A stretch of DNA of 64,000 nt from Pirellulales bacterium (GTDB taxonomy: Bacteria > Planctomycetota > Planctomycetia > Pirellulales > Lacipirellulaceae), in contig JALHQZ010000004.1 of the NCBI GenBank assembly GCA_022841705.1, positions 1-64,000 of the forward strand, in the 5' to 3' direction. Both the position numbers and the translations under genes were made by a program. Under the pieces are notes generated by a model, which was not told the origin of the DNA, made no database searches, and saw only the letters and a program-made list of their open reading frames with translations. Positions 34,883 through 42,964 of this stretch are shown piece after piece. Numbering within the stretch: the first letter of the stretch is position 1; each line of letters begins with the position of its first letter.

Positions 34883-35434
34883 ATGACAATTCGTGACCGT
34901 ATCACCGAACTCCGCCGCGTGCGGGCCAGCGAACTTCGCCCCCATCCGCACAACTGGCGCTCGCATCCGCAGCGGCAGCAGGACGCGCTCCGCGGCGTGC
35001 TCACCGAAATCGGCTACGCCGATGCGCTGCTGGCTCGTGAACTGTCCGACGGTTCGCTCCAACTCGTCGATGGCCACCTCCGCGCCGAAACCACGCCCGA
35101 CGCCATCGTGCCTGTCTTGGTGCTCGATCTCGACGAATCGGAAGCCGACAAACTGCTGCTCACCTTCGATCCGCTCGCCGCGATGGCGGGCGTGAATGAA
35201 AGCGAACTCGCCGAACTGCTCGACCGCACGGTCAGCGACAACACCGCGGTGAATGAGCTGCTCGCTGGGTTGGCGAGCAAGTTGCCAAATCTCGACGCGG
35301 CGCTCAAACAGCCGGAAGTCGCAATTCCCGCGAGCTACCAAGTGGTGATCGACTGTGCGGACGAATCACAACAGGAGGAGTTATACGAACGGCTTACCAG
35401 CGAAGGGCTGAAATGCAAGGTGCTGACGTTGTAA
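34883..35434 (+). CDS. ParB N-terminal-domain protein (phage type)
   Basis: The protein has 183 residues. It contains the ParB/sulfiredoxin-type nuclease fold: ASELRPHPHNWRSHPQRQQD, IGYADALLARELSDGSLQLV and the signature DGHLRAET, where chromosomal ParB has GERRxRA. AAKLA-type membership in the ParB-N family is clear in length and order, but no ParB helix-turn-helix or dimer domain follows. Phage ParB-N proteins often lie beside methyltransferases or terminases and are thought to act on DNA or nucleotides. AAGGAAC precedes the ATG. Confidence 0.8.
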   Translation: MTIRDRITELRRVRASELRPHPHNWRSHPQRQQDALRGVLTEIGYADALLARELSDGSLQLVDGHLRAETTPDAIVPVLVLDLDESEADKLLLTFDPLAAMAGVNESELAELLDRTVSDNTAVNELLAGLASKLPNLDAALKQPEVAIPASYQVVIDCADESQQEELYERLTSEGLKCKVLTL

Positions 35435-35460
35435 AGCTGCGAGCAACGCTCGCGTGTTCT

Positions 35461-35551
35461 CCCTCTCCCGCTGGGAGAGGGCTGGGGTGAGGGAATGAAG
35501 CGAGTACCAACTTCACCCTCACCCAACCCTCTCCCAAAAGGGAGAGGGCTA
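35461..35551. repeat. Palindromic repeat (CCCTCTCCC family), copy 2
   Basis: CCCTCTCCCGCTGGGAGAGG and GGGGTGAGGG face CCCTCACCC and CCCTCTCCC. Same family as 6774-6880, here inside the phage-like island. Confidence 0.75.
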
Positions 35552-35580
35552 CGAATCACTTCAACTAGCCACTAATAGAA

Positions 35581-36708
35581 ATGCTTCATCACACCATCAC
35601 CGCTGAAACGCCGATTCACCCCTCGTTCCGCGTTGCGCAAGTCGCTGGAATGTTCGACGTGCCGCTCGCCGACAAGTCGGTCGTGCGGTTTGAGGTTGAA
35701 CTCCCCGCGCTGGACGACGATTGGCAGATTGGCCTGATCGTCGGTCCTTCGGGCAGCGGCAAAAGCACCGTCGCGAAAGCAGCGTTCGGATCGCAGCTTT
35801 ACCAAGGCGCCGAGTGGCCCGCCGATCGCGCGGTCGTCGATGCCTTCGGCGAAGTCCCCGTGCGGAAAGTGCTCGAGCTCTTCACCGCCGTCGGCTTTGG
35901 CTCGCCGCCGAGTTGGATCAAACCGTACGCCGTGCTCTCGAATGGTGAACGCTTTCGCTGCGACTTGGCGCGAGCGCTAAGTCAACAGCAAGACGTGATC
36001 GTGTTCGATGAGTTCACGAGCGTCGTCGATCGCACGGTGGCGAAGGTTTGTTCGGCAGCGATTGCGAAGGGCATTCGTCAGGGCAGAATCGATGGCCGAT
36101 TCGTGGCGGTCACCTGTCACTACGATGTCGCCGAATGGCTCGAACCGGACTGGACGCTCGACATGGCGACCGGCGAACTTTCGCGGAGGCGGCTTAGGCG
36201 GCCCGAAGTGCGACTGGAAATCTCGCGCTGCGGCGTGGAAGCGTGGCGGCTGTTTGCACGTCATCACTATTTGAGTGGTTCGCTCAACCGCTCGGCGCGT
36301 TGTTACCTTGCCACGTGGGAAGGTGAACCCGTGATGTTCTGCGCCACGCTGCCGGTGATCGGCCGGCGTCACCACCGCCGCTTCACACGCATTGTCACGC
36401 TGCCCGATTACCAAGGCCTCGGCATTGGCATGCGCGTCGTCGCCGCCGTGGCCGAGCACGAACGGTCCGCCGGCGATCGCGTCAACGTCACCAGCAGTCA
36501 TCCGGCGTTGATTGCCCACTGTCAGCGTTCGCCGCTGTGGCGCACGCGCAGCGTGCGGACCGCAGCGCGAGGTTCGCGCCGAAATGAAAGATTCGCCGGC
36601 TATCGCAGTTCGGCAGGAAGGTGTGTGGTGTCGTTTGAGTACGTCGGCGAAGGAAGCAAATTGGGTGGCACTGACTTTCGGCCGCCAGAGACTTTGCCAT
36701 CAGAATGA
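35581..36708 (+). CDS. ABC-type ATPase fused to GNAT acyltransferase domain
   Basis: The protein has 375 residues. The N-terminal half is an ABC-class ATPase: Walker A GPSGSGKST (about 58-66), a Q-loop-like KPYAVLSNGERFRCDLARAL with an LSNGE signature, and Walker B VIVFDEFTSVVDR with the catalytic Glu. The C-terminal part (about 215-355) is a GNAT domain: FARHHYLSG, RIVTLPDYQGLGIGMRVVAA (acyl-CoA pyrophosphate loop QGLGIG). There is no transporter permease, so it is a soluble enzyme. Next to ParB-N and terminase it may modify phage DNA or a capsid protein; Mu Mom, a DNA-modifying GNAT relative, is a precedent for such chemistry. The last 15 residues (LGGTDFRPPETLPSE) are translated from the nested palindrome. 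Confidence 0.85.
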   Translation: MLHHTITAETPIHPSFRVAQVAGMFDVPLADKSVVRFEVELPALDDDWQIGLIVGPSGSGKSTVAKAAFGSQLYQGAEWPADRAVVDAFGEVPVRKVLELFTAVGFGSPPSWIKPYAVLSNGERFRCDLARALSQQQDVIVFDEFTSVVDRTVAKVCSAAIAKGIRQGRIDGRFVAVTCHYDVAEWLEPDWTLDMATGELSRRRLRRPEVRLEISRCGVEAWRLFARHHYLSGSLNRSARCYLATWEGEPVMFCATLPVIGRRHHRRFTRIVTLPDYQGLGIGMRVVAAVAEHERSAGDRVNVTSSHPALIAHCQRSPLWRTRSVRTAARGSRRNERFAGYRSSAGRCVVSFEYVGEGSKLGGTDFRPPETLPSE

Positions 36709-36866
36709 AACTCAACCGGCCGATTGTCAGTGCGGCGCAGCCGTAGGAAGTAACCGACTCGCAAGCAACCTATCAGCTTCCCGCGGCCTACCGGCCGCAC
36801 TGACAATCGGCCGACGAAGCCGCGTTTTCAAAACATCCGAACTCCGGCCGAAAGTCAGTGCCACCC
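36663..36866. repeat. Nested palindrome, copy 2 (204 bp)
   Basis: Same outer and inner arms as copy 1. It overlaps the 3' end of the ABC-GNAT gene and supplies its stop codon, and ends 26 bases before the small terminase start. Confidence 0.9.
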
Positions 36867-36891
36867 AACCTTCCTAACTCTTCACTCACCA

Positions 36892-37359
36892 ATGCTCACT
36901 TTCAACCAACAACAACTCGCGCTCGCCATCGTGTCGAACGGTGGACACGCGGAACTTGCCGCGGCGGCGATTGGCGTGTCGATCGGCGAGTTCGCAGCCG
37001 CCGCAAGTGGTGACGCCGAGTTCGCCTGCGAACTGCGAAAAGCAACAGCGCTCGCAGAGTTCGCGCACCTGAAAAACATTCACGCCGCCCGCGAAGACGT
37101 GAAAAACTGGCGGGCCAGCGTCTGGTGGCTCGAACAACAAAACCCGCAGCGTTACGCGCCGCGCAGCGGCGTGCCAGCGAAAGCCGTTGACGAACTGCTC
37201 GCGAACGTCGCCCGCATCATCGCCGAAACAATCCTCGACGACGACCAGCGCGCCGGCGTGCTCTCCCAGTTATCCGAACTCTCCCGATCTGGAGGAGGCC
37301 TCTCCGACGCCGATTTCGCGCGACCTCAGATTACCGATCACACTTATTTCGATGGTTGA
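36892..37359 (+). CDS. Putative terminase small subunit
   Basis: The protein has 155 residues. An N-terminal helix-turn-helix-like part (ALAIVSNGGHAELAAAAIGV, resembling small-terminase DNA-binding domains), then EFAHLKNIHAAREDVKNWRA and WWLEQQNPQRYAPRSG, the WLE-xxxPxRY pattern often seen in small terminases, and a helical end (VDELLANVARIIAETI). It directly precedes the large terminase, with a 67-base gap. The assignment rests mainly on position and this pattern. Confidence 0.65.
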   Translation: MLTFNQQQLALAIVSNGGHAELAAAAIGVSIGEFAAAASGDAEFACELRKATALAEFAHLKNIHAAREDVKNWRASVWWLEQQNPQRYAPRSGVPAKAVDELLANVARIIAETILDDDQRAGVLSQLSELSRSGGGLSDADFARPQITDHTYFDG

Positions 37360-37426
37360 CCGAAATCGGGCTCACGAGAGCCCTCCTCCACTTTCGACCT
37401 TTCAATCCTTTGACCTTTCTACTCCT

Positions 37427-39007
37427 ATGTCTCCCAATCCACTCGCTTCCCAACTCTCCGCGCGCTTGCAAGTGCAGTTCCTCGCGAATCCGTCGGCGGC
37501 TGAAATCACGGCGCGGCGCGGAGCCGATTTGCTCGCCTGGAGTCGGCGGTTCTTGCCTCAGCATTTCACGCGGCCGCCGTCGAGAATGCATACTTGGCTT
37601 GCGCAGCAGCTTGACGACGCCACCAACAATCGCGGCCAAAAGATCAACCTCATCGGCCCGCGCGGGTCGGCCAAGTCAACCGTTGGCACGCTGGCGTATG
37701 TGCTGCGGTCGGCGCTTGAAAACACCGAGTCGTATATCTGGATCGTCACCGATACCGAAGATCAAGCCTGCGCGCACTTCACGAATCTCAAAGCCGAGCT
37801 CGAACACAACCCGCTACTGAAAAAAGCTTATCCGGGCCTCACAACGAAAAAGCATCTCTGGCAGCGGACCGCGCTCACGCTCGCTAACGATGTGCGGATT
37901 GAAGCGTATGGCGCTGGGCAAAGTTTGCGCGGTCGCCGGCACGGCGCGCATCGGCCAACGCTCATTGTCTGCGACGACTTGCAAAACGACGGCCATATCG
38001 CCTCCGCGTATTTGCGGCAGCAATCGCGCGACTGGTTTCACAGCGCGCTAATGAAGGCGGGCAGTGCGCGCACCACGCTGCTCAACCTGGGCACGGCGCT
38101 GCATCGCGATGCGCTGGCGCTCGAACTTCACAGCGCGCCGGGCTGGAAGTCGAAACTCTTTAGCGCGATTGAAACATGGCCAACGCACATGGCGCTCTGG
38201 CAACAATGGGAAGCGATTTACAGCGATCTGCACAATCCGTCCGCCGCTGCTGACGCAGAGCAGTTCTACCACGATCACTACGCTGCGCTGCACGCCGGCG
38301 CGCAGGTGTTGTGGCCCGAAGTGGAAGACCTGCTGACCCTGATGAAAATGCGGGCCGAAAGTGGCGCCACAGCGTTCGAGCGCGAAAAGCAAGGTTCACC
38401 GGTCGATCCCGAACGGTGTGAATGGCCGGAGAGTTATTTTGATGACGCGATTTGGTTCGACGCGTGGCCGGATGACTTGCAACTGCGCACCATCGCGATC
38501 GACCCGAGCAAAGGGCGTGATGCGCGGCTGTGCGATTACTCGGCGATCGTGCGACTCGGAATTGATCCCAACGGCATGTTGTACGTGGATGCCGACCTCG
38601 CGCGCCGGCCGACGCCGCAGCTCGTGGCCGATGGCGTGCGGCATGTGTGTGAGTTCCGGCCCGACGTATTCGGCGTGGAGGCTAATCAGTACCAAGAGTT
38701 ACTCGCTGGTGAGTTCATCGCCGAGTTCGTGCGGCAAAACGTACTCGGCGTCACGCCGTGGGAAATCACCAACACCAGCGCGAAAGCCCTGCGGATTCGC
38801 CGCCTCGGTCCCTATTTGTCACAACGCCGCATCCGCTTCAAACGCGGTTCGGCTGGCGCGAAGCTGCTGGTCGACCAACTTCGTGACTTCCCCATCAGCG
38901 CCCACGACGACGGGCCCGACGCGCTCGAGATGGCGCTGCGCCTCGCTGAAGAAGCGTGGCGTACACGCGACCGTGATGATGGATTAGGCGAACGATTGAT
39001 CGCATGA
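37427..39007 (+). CDS. Phage terminase large subunit
   Basis: The protein has 526 residues. The ATPase domain has Walker A GPRGSAKST (about 83-91), Walker B LIVCDDLQND and a coupling segment (LLNLGTALH). The C-terminal RNase H-like nuclease begins TIAIDPSKGRDAR (first catalytic Asp), then FGVEANQYQE (Glu) and HDDGPDALEMAL (last Asp). All three nuclease acids and the ATPase motifs are intact, so packaging activity is plausible. I chose the ATG at 37427; the longer frame runs into the small-terminase gene. The nested palindrome copy 3 follows. Confidence 0.92.
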   Translation: MSPNPLASQLSARLQVQFLANPSAAEITARRGADLLAWSRRFLPQHFTRPPSRMHTWLAQQLDDATNNRGQKINLIGPRGSAKSTVGTLAYVLRSALENTESYIWIVTDTEDQACAHFTNLKAELEHNPLLKKAYPGLTTKKHLWQRTALTLANDVRIEAYGAGQSLRGRRHGAHRPTLIVCDDLQNDGHIASAYLRQQSRDWFHSALMKAGSARTTLLNLGTALHRDALALELHSAPGWKSKLFSAIETWPTHMALWQQWEAIYSDLHNPSAAADAEQFYHDHYAALHAGAQVLWPEVEDLLTLMKMRAESGATAFEREKQGSPVDPERCEWPESYFDDAIWFDAWPDDLQLRTIAIDPSKGRDARLCDYSAIVRLGIDPNGMLYVDADLARRPTPQLVADGVRHVCEFRPDVFGVEANQYQELLAGEFIAEFVRQNVLGVTPWEITNTSAKALRIRRLGPYLSQRRIRFKRGSAGAKLLVDQLRDFPISAHDDGPDALEMALRLAEEAWRTRDRDDGLGERLIA

Positions 39008-39016
39008 GTAAAAGTT

Positions 39017-39229
39017 GGGTGGCCCCGACTTTCGGCCGCGCGGGACTTTGCCATCAAAATGAAACACAACCGGCCGATTGTCGGGGCGGCGTTCACGCCG
39101 TAGGAAGTAACCGAGCCGCAAGTAGCCCAGAGCTGCCAGCTTCCTACGGCCTAGCGGCCGCACTGACAATCGGCCGGCGCAGTCGCACTTGCAGCACAAG
39201 CCAACTCCGGCCGAAAGTCAGTGCCACCC
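39017..39229. repeat. Nested palindrome, copy 3 (213 bp)
   Basis: Right outer and inner arms match the other copies, while the left arms have partly diverged (GGCCCCGACTTTCGGCCG and TTGTCGGGGCGGC). The spacer between is longest here. It fills the gap between terminase and portal. Confidence 0.85.
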
Positions 39230-39280
39230 AACTCCCACTAACTCTTTCCACCCTTTCACCTTTCGACCCTGTTTCCTCCC

Positions 39281-40627
39281 ATGACTCTCGAAACCAAACT
39301 CACCGAAGCGCTCGACGCGTTTTGGAATGAACTTATTGATCCCACCGACGCGCTGCGCGGCGATAACGGCGAACTGTGGCAGCCGGTTGGCGTGTGGGGG
39401 CCGCACTCAGCGAGTGCGTTGGAACTGGGACCCGGCGCGCTTGAGACGATTCGCACCGAATGCCGGGCGCTGGCGCTGACGAACGAGTTCGCCATCAACG
39501 GGCATGAGAACCGCATCAGCTACATCGTTGGCGCAGGGCACAGGTATCACGCCACGCTGAAGCGTGACGCGTCCGGCAGCGCGGAACTCGCGCAAGGCGT
39601 CCAGCGGGTAATCGATGACTTCCGCCGGCTGAACCAGTGGCAATCGCGCCAGCAGGAAATTGTGCGGCGGCTCGATCGCGACGGCGAAGTTTTCTTGCGA
39701 CTGTTTGCCGATGGCGCCGGCGACACGCGGGTCCGGTTCATCGAGCCCGACCAAATCGCCCCGCCTGCCGGCGCACTCGGCGATGCGGCGCACAACCAGG
39801 GCATCGTCACCGCGCGGCACGATGTCGAGACCGTGCTCGGCTACTATATCGATGGCGAACTGGTCGACGCGTCCCAAGTGCAGCACCGCAAAGCAAATGT
39901 CGATCGCAACGTGAAGCGCGGGTTGCCGCTCTTCACTTCGGTCCGTAAGAATCTCCGCCGCGCCGAAAAACTGCTGCGCAACATGAGCGTGGTGGCCGAG
40001 ATTCAGTCCGCCATCGCGCTGATTCGCAAACACCGCAGCGCCACGCGAAATGGCGTCGAGCAGTTCGTCGCCACCTCGTCCACCGGCGCGGCGCTCGACT
40101 CCACCGGCCGTACGAAACGGCTCACGCAGTACGGACCCGGCACGATTCTCGACGCACCGGCGGGCCTAGAGTACGACTTCCCCGGCGCCAAGATCGATGC
40201 GGCCAGTTACGTCGCTGTGCTCCAGGCCGAACTGCGCGCCATCGCCGCGCGGCTGGTGATGCCGGAGTTCATGTTCACGAGCGATGCCTCGAACGCCAAC
40301 TTCGCTTCAACGATGGTCGCCGAAGGCCCCGCGATGCGAATGTTCCAGCGCCAGCAAGCGGCCATGATTGAAGACGACCTCGCCGTATTGTGGCGTGCGG
40401 TCGATAACGCCATCACGGTCGGCCGACTGTCACCCGTTGTGCGAAGCGCTGTGGAGATTCAAGCGGTGGCGCCGTCGCTCGAACTGCGCGATCGTTTAAG
40501 CGAAGCCAAGGCCGACGAAATCGCGTACGAGCACCGCATCCTCTCGCCGCAAAGCTGGAGCCAACGCATCGGCGTCGACTACGACCAAGAACAACAGAAC
40601 TGGCGGCTGCATAAGAACGCGGCATGA
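39281..40627 (+). CDS. Phage portal protein
   Basis: The protein has 448 residues. Portal family features: NEFAINGHENRISYIVG near 65-85, FRRLNQWQSRQQEIVRRLDR, VRFIEPDQIAPP, QVQHRKANVDRNVKRGLPLF and VRKNLRRAEKLLRNMSVVAE (wing/stem region), then LQAELRAIAARLVMPEFMF with TSDASNANFAST. It should form the dodecameric DNA entry ring of the capsid. Its 3' end is nine bases before palindrome copy 4. Confidence 0.9.
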   Translation: MTLETKLTEALDAFWNELIDPTDALRGDNGELWQPVGVWGPHSASALELGPGALETIRTECRALALTNEFAINGHENRISYIVGAGHRYHATLKRDASGSAELAQGVQRVIDDFRRLNQWQSRQQEIVRRLDRDGEVFLRLFADGAGDTRVRFIEPDQIAPPAGALGDAAHNQGIVTARHDVETVLGYYIDGELVDASQVQHRKANVDRNVKRGLPLFTSVRKNLRRAEKLLRNMSVVAEIQSAIALIRKHRSATRNGVEQFVATSSTGAALDSTGRTKRLTQYGPGTILDAPAGLEYDFPGAKIDAASYVAVLQAELRAIAARLVMPEFMFTSDASNANFASTMVAEGPAMRMFQRQQAAMIEDDLAVLWRAVDNAITVGRLSPVVRSAVEIQAVAPSLELRDRLSEAKADEIAYEHRILSPQSWSQRIGVDYDQEQQNWRLHKNAA

Positions 40628-40635
40628 CGCGAGTT

Positions 40636-40828
40636 GGGTGGCACTGACTTTCGGCCGCGCAGGACTCTGTCTGCATGAGAAACATCACCGGCCGATTGTC
40701 AGTGCGGCTGCAAGCCGTAGGAAGCTTGCGGCTCGATCACTTCCCACGGCCTCCCGGCCGCACTGACAATCGGCCGGTTGAGATTGTCCCGAAGCAGAGC
40801 GTTTCGCGGCCGAAAGTCAGTGCCACCC
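40636..40828. repeat. Nested palindrome, copy 4 (193 bp)
   Basis: Same arms as copies 1-3, with the shortest spacer. Followed closely by the GCCACAAAC pair at 40841 and 40885. Confidence 0.9.
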
Positions 40829-40840
40829 ATCCCCAAAACA

Positions 40841-40905
40841 GCCACAAACGCCCAGAAAACCGCGTAAGAAGATTTTTCCAAGTGGCCACAAACTGCTCTT
40901 GAAAT
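40841..40905. repeat. GTGGCCACAAAC spaced repeat, locus 3
   Basis: CAGCCACAAACGCCC and GTGGCCACAAACTGCTCTTG lie 44 bases apart upstream of the small gene at 40970. Related to the pairs at 23388 and 31721. Confidence 0.45.
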
Positions 40906-40969
40906 ACATGAACAAACGTATACATTTCAGAGAAGATTGAACGAATAGAAACGTCGGAGAAAGTGAGCC

Positions 40970-41155
40970 ATGATCACCACCAGCAGCAAAGAACAGACCC
41001 GCCTGTCGAAGCACGACCGCGTGCAGATTGCCTTCGCCCAGATGCTGGCCGAAGCAACCCGCCGCGGCACCTTCGGCGCCGCGACGCTGAGTTTTAACGT
41101 TCAAGATGGTGCGATCCAGCAGATCCGCGTGGCGATTGAACGAAGTTTGCAGTGA
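40970..41155 (+). CDS. Small phage-island protein, DUF2292-like
   Basis: The protein has 61 residues. After a charged start (SSKEQTRLSKHDRVQIAFAQ) it ends GAATLSFNVQDGAIQQIRVA with IERSL, the pattern of short YezD/DUF2292-type proteins (beta hairpin with a DGxIxxI core). GGAGAAAG lies upstream of the ATG. It lies between the portal and protease genes; function unknown. Confidence 0.6.
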   Translation: MITTSSKEQTRLSKHDRVQIAFAQMLAEATRRGTFGAATLSFNVQDGAIQQIRVAIERSLQ

Positions 41156-41160
41156 AGAGA

Positions 41161-41247
41161 GGCTATCGGCTTTCGGCTATCAGCTATCGGCTGCGGATGA
41201 ACGTGGCCCAGCTTAAGCCGACAGCTGATAGCCGATAGCTGACAGCC
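41161..41247. repeat. Palindromic repeat (AGCTATCGGCT family)
   Basis: GGCTATCGGCTTTCGGCTAT then CAGCTATCGGCT face AGCCGACAGCTGATAGCCGA and TAGCTGACAGCC. It lies immediately after the small gene's stop. Confidence 0.7.
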
Positions 41248-41293
41248 TTATAACTGGCATCGTCTTTCGAGCCGCACCGCGGCGTCGAGTTCG

Positions 41294-41339
41294 AGCCCGA
41301 GCTTTCGTTCCTCACGGAACGGATGCTCGGGCTTTTTTT
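41294..41339 (+). terminator. Terminator-like hairpin upstream of the prohead protease
   Basis: AGCCCGAGC pairs with GCTCGGGCT around a loop of about 22 bases that holds a smaller CGTTCC/GGAACG stem, followed by TTTTTTTG. It ends 26 bases before the protease start, the same spacing as the hairpin before the first island gene, so both may be leader structures. Confidence 0.75.
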
Positions 41340-41364
41340 GTTTCATCACGAAAGGAAATCCAGC

Positions 41365-42183
41365 ATGTCGGAAGTGTTGCAAGAGTACATCGTCGCGAGC
41401 GGCCGGCCGCTCACCGTCGAGGACGACGGTAGTGTGCTACGGAGCGTGAAGCTGCTCGGCCTCACCTCGCGGAATGGCCGCGTATATCGGCCGGCGGCGC
41501 TCGAAGGGGCGATTCCGCTGTACGAAGGCGCCAAGGTGAATGTTAACCATCCCAAGGGCGATCCGCTGAGCCCGCGCGATTACCAGGATCGGCTCGGCTC
41601 GATCCGCGGCGTTGAGTTTCGCCCGCAAGAAGGGCTGTTTGGCGATTTGCACTTCAATCCCAAACACGCGCTCGCCGAGCAACTGGCGTGGGATGCGGCG
41701 CATGCGAGTGAGAACTTGGGCCTGTCGCATAACGTCGTCGCCCGCACCACGCGCAGCGGCGAGGAAGTGGTCGTCGAGGAAATCCTCAAGGTGCAAAGCA
41801 TCGACGTGGTCGCCGATCCCGCGAGCACCCGCGGGTTGTTCGAGCATGAATCGGCCGAGCCGGTGAAGGAGAATACACAAGCCGAGACGCGGCGCTCGCA
41901 GATCGCTCAGGTGCTCGTCGAGTTCGGCCTGCCGAGCGTGTACGACGACCGCCCCGCCGCGCGCAAACTCACGAGCCCGCTGTTTTTGGGGCTGCTTGAA
42001 AGCGCCCCGTCGCTCGGCGATATGCGCCGACTGGCGGCCGACCGCGCGGCGCTCATGGAGCTTGGCCCGCTGCTGGAATCGCTCGCCCCGCCGCGCGCCA
42101 CGGCGCGCGAGCAGCGGTGGTTCGATTTCGCCAGCGACCGCGCGGAGGACGCAAGGAGTTTTGTGAGCGCGATCCGGCGCTAA
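41365..42183 (+). CDS. Prohead maturation protease/scaffold-like protein
   Basis: The protein has 272 residues. The N-terminal domain (about 1-155) follows the herpes/HK97-like prohead protease pattern: VLRSVKLLGLTSRNGRVY, NVNHPKGD (catalytic His region), LGLSHNVVARTTRSG (candidate Ser) and VQSIDVVADPAST. The remaining C-terminal half (about 165-272) is helical and could be the scaffolding part. AAAGGA lies 10 bases before the ATG. It precedes the decoration and capsid genes as expected. Confidence 0.78.
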   Translation: MSEVLQEYIVASGRPLTVEDDGSVLRSVKLLGLTSRNGRVYRPAALEGAIPLYEGAKVNVNHPKGDPLSPRDYQDRLGSIRGVEFRPQEGLFGDLHFNPKHALAEQLAWDAAHASENLGLSHNVVARTTRSGEEVVVEEILKVQSIDVVADPASTRGLFEHESAEPVKENTQAETRRSQIAQVLVEFGLPSVYDDRPAARKLTSPLFLGLLESAPSLGDMRRLAADRAALMELGPLLESLAPPRATAREQRWFDFASDRAEDARSFVSAIRR

Positions 42184-42333
42184 CCGCGCGTTCATTCCAT
42201 CAGCCGCCGGGCGCTGGGCCCCGGTCGCAACAAACAGAGCTGAACTGTATTTCACACGACCGGACCCGCGTAGCCCAATAGAGCGGCCGCGTGCCGGCCA
42301 ATATTCACCACTTTCTTTCTGGAGAACTTCCCC

Positions 42334-42807
42334 ATGGCTAACACCATGCGGTGGCGCTACGGCGACACCAACCCCATTATCGCCGCGGTTGATTCGGCGA
42401 CGGTCGTCGAGATCGGCGATCTGGTGTATCTCGACACGGACGATGCGAAGCCAGCGTCGAGCCAAGCAGATCAAGGCACTTTGCTGCTCAACCAGCAGGT
42501 GTTTCAGGACAACTTTCTCGGCGTGGCGATGCAAGCGTCGGCCGCGGGCGACACCACGCCGCTGCGGATCGCAACGACCGGCGTGTTCGAGTTCGACTGC
42601 GCGAGCGCGACGTTCGAAATTGGCAAGCTGATCGGCGGCAGCGAGAACGCGGGCGGCACAGCGCTGGTGACGCAAAAGGTCGAAGGCGTGGCGGCGCACG
42701 CCGCCGCAATTGGCCGCTGTGCGAAACGCGTGAACCCGGCTGGCACGAAAGTGCTGGTGGACATTATCAGCACCGTCATGCGCGGCGGCCCGCAGGCGCC
42801 AGCGTAA
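42334..42807 (+). CDS. Putative capsid decoration/stabilising protein
   Basis: The protein has 157 residues. A small beta-rich protein (VVEIGDLVYLDTDDAKPASS, DNFLGVAMQASAAGDTTPLR, TGVFEFDCASATFEIGKLIG) of the kind found between protease and major capsid genes, like DUF2190 or gpD-type head proteins. GGAGAA precedes the ATG. Assignment is by order, size and composition. Confidence 0.65.
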   Translation: MANTMRWRYGDTNPIIAAVDSATVVEIGDLVYLDTDDAKPASSQADQGTLLLNQQVFQDNFLGVAMQASAAGDTTPLRIATTGVFEFDCASATFEIGKLIGGSENAGGTALVTQKVEGVAAHAAAIGRCAKRVNPAGTKVLVDIISTVMRGGPQAPA

Positions 42808-42811
42808 TTCA

Positions 42812-42915
42812 AATGCGGAATGCGGAATCAAAGGGAATGCGGAAGTGCGAATGCGGAATGCGGAATCACTTTCTTCATTCCGCATTCCGCCTTCCGAACT
42901 CCGCATTCGAATCAT
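42812..42915. repeat. GCGGAATGCGGAA repeats
   Basis: ATGCGGAATGCGGAATC occurs twice (42817 and 42850), followed by the inverted CATTCCGCATTCCGCC at about 42875 and a diverged copy ending CGCATTCGA. It occupies the gap between the decoration and capsid genes. Confidence 0.65.
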
Positions 42916-42964
42916 CAACATCGACTCACTATTGACCACTCACAACTCACCAAAAATTACTACC

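Noticed and set aside
33758..40828. CRISPR array
   Set aside because: The repeated units are about 200-bp palindromes separated by genes, not short direct repeats with regular spacers; no cas genes are present.
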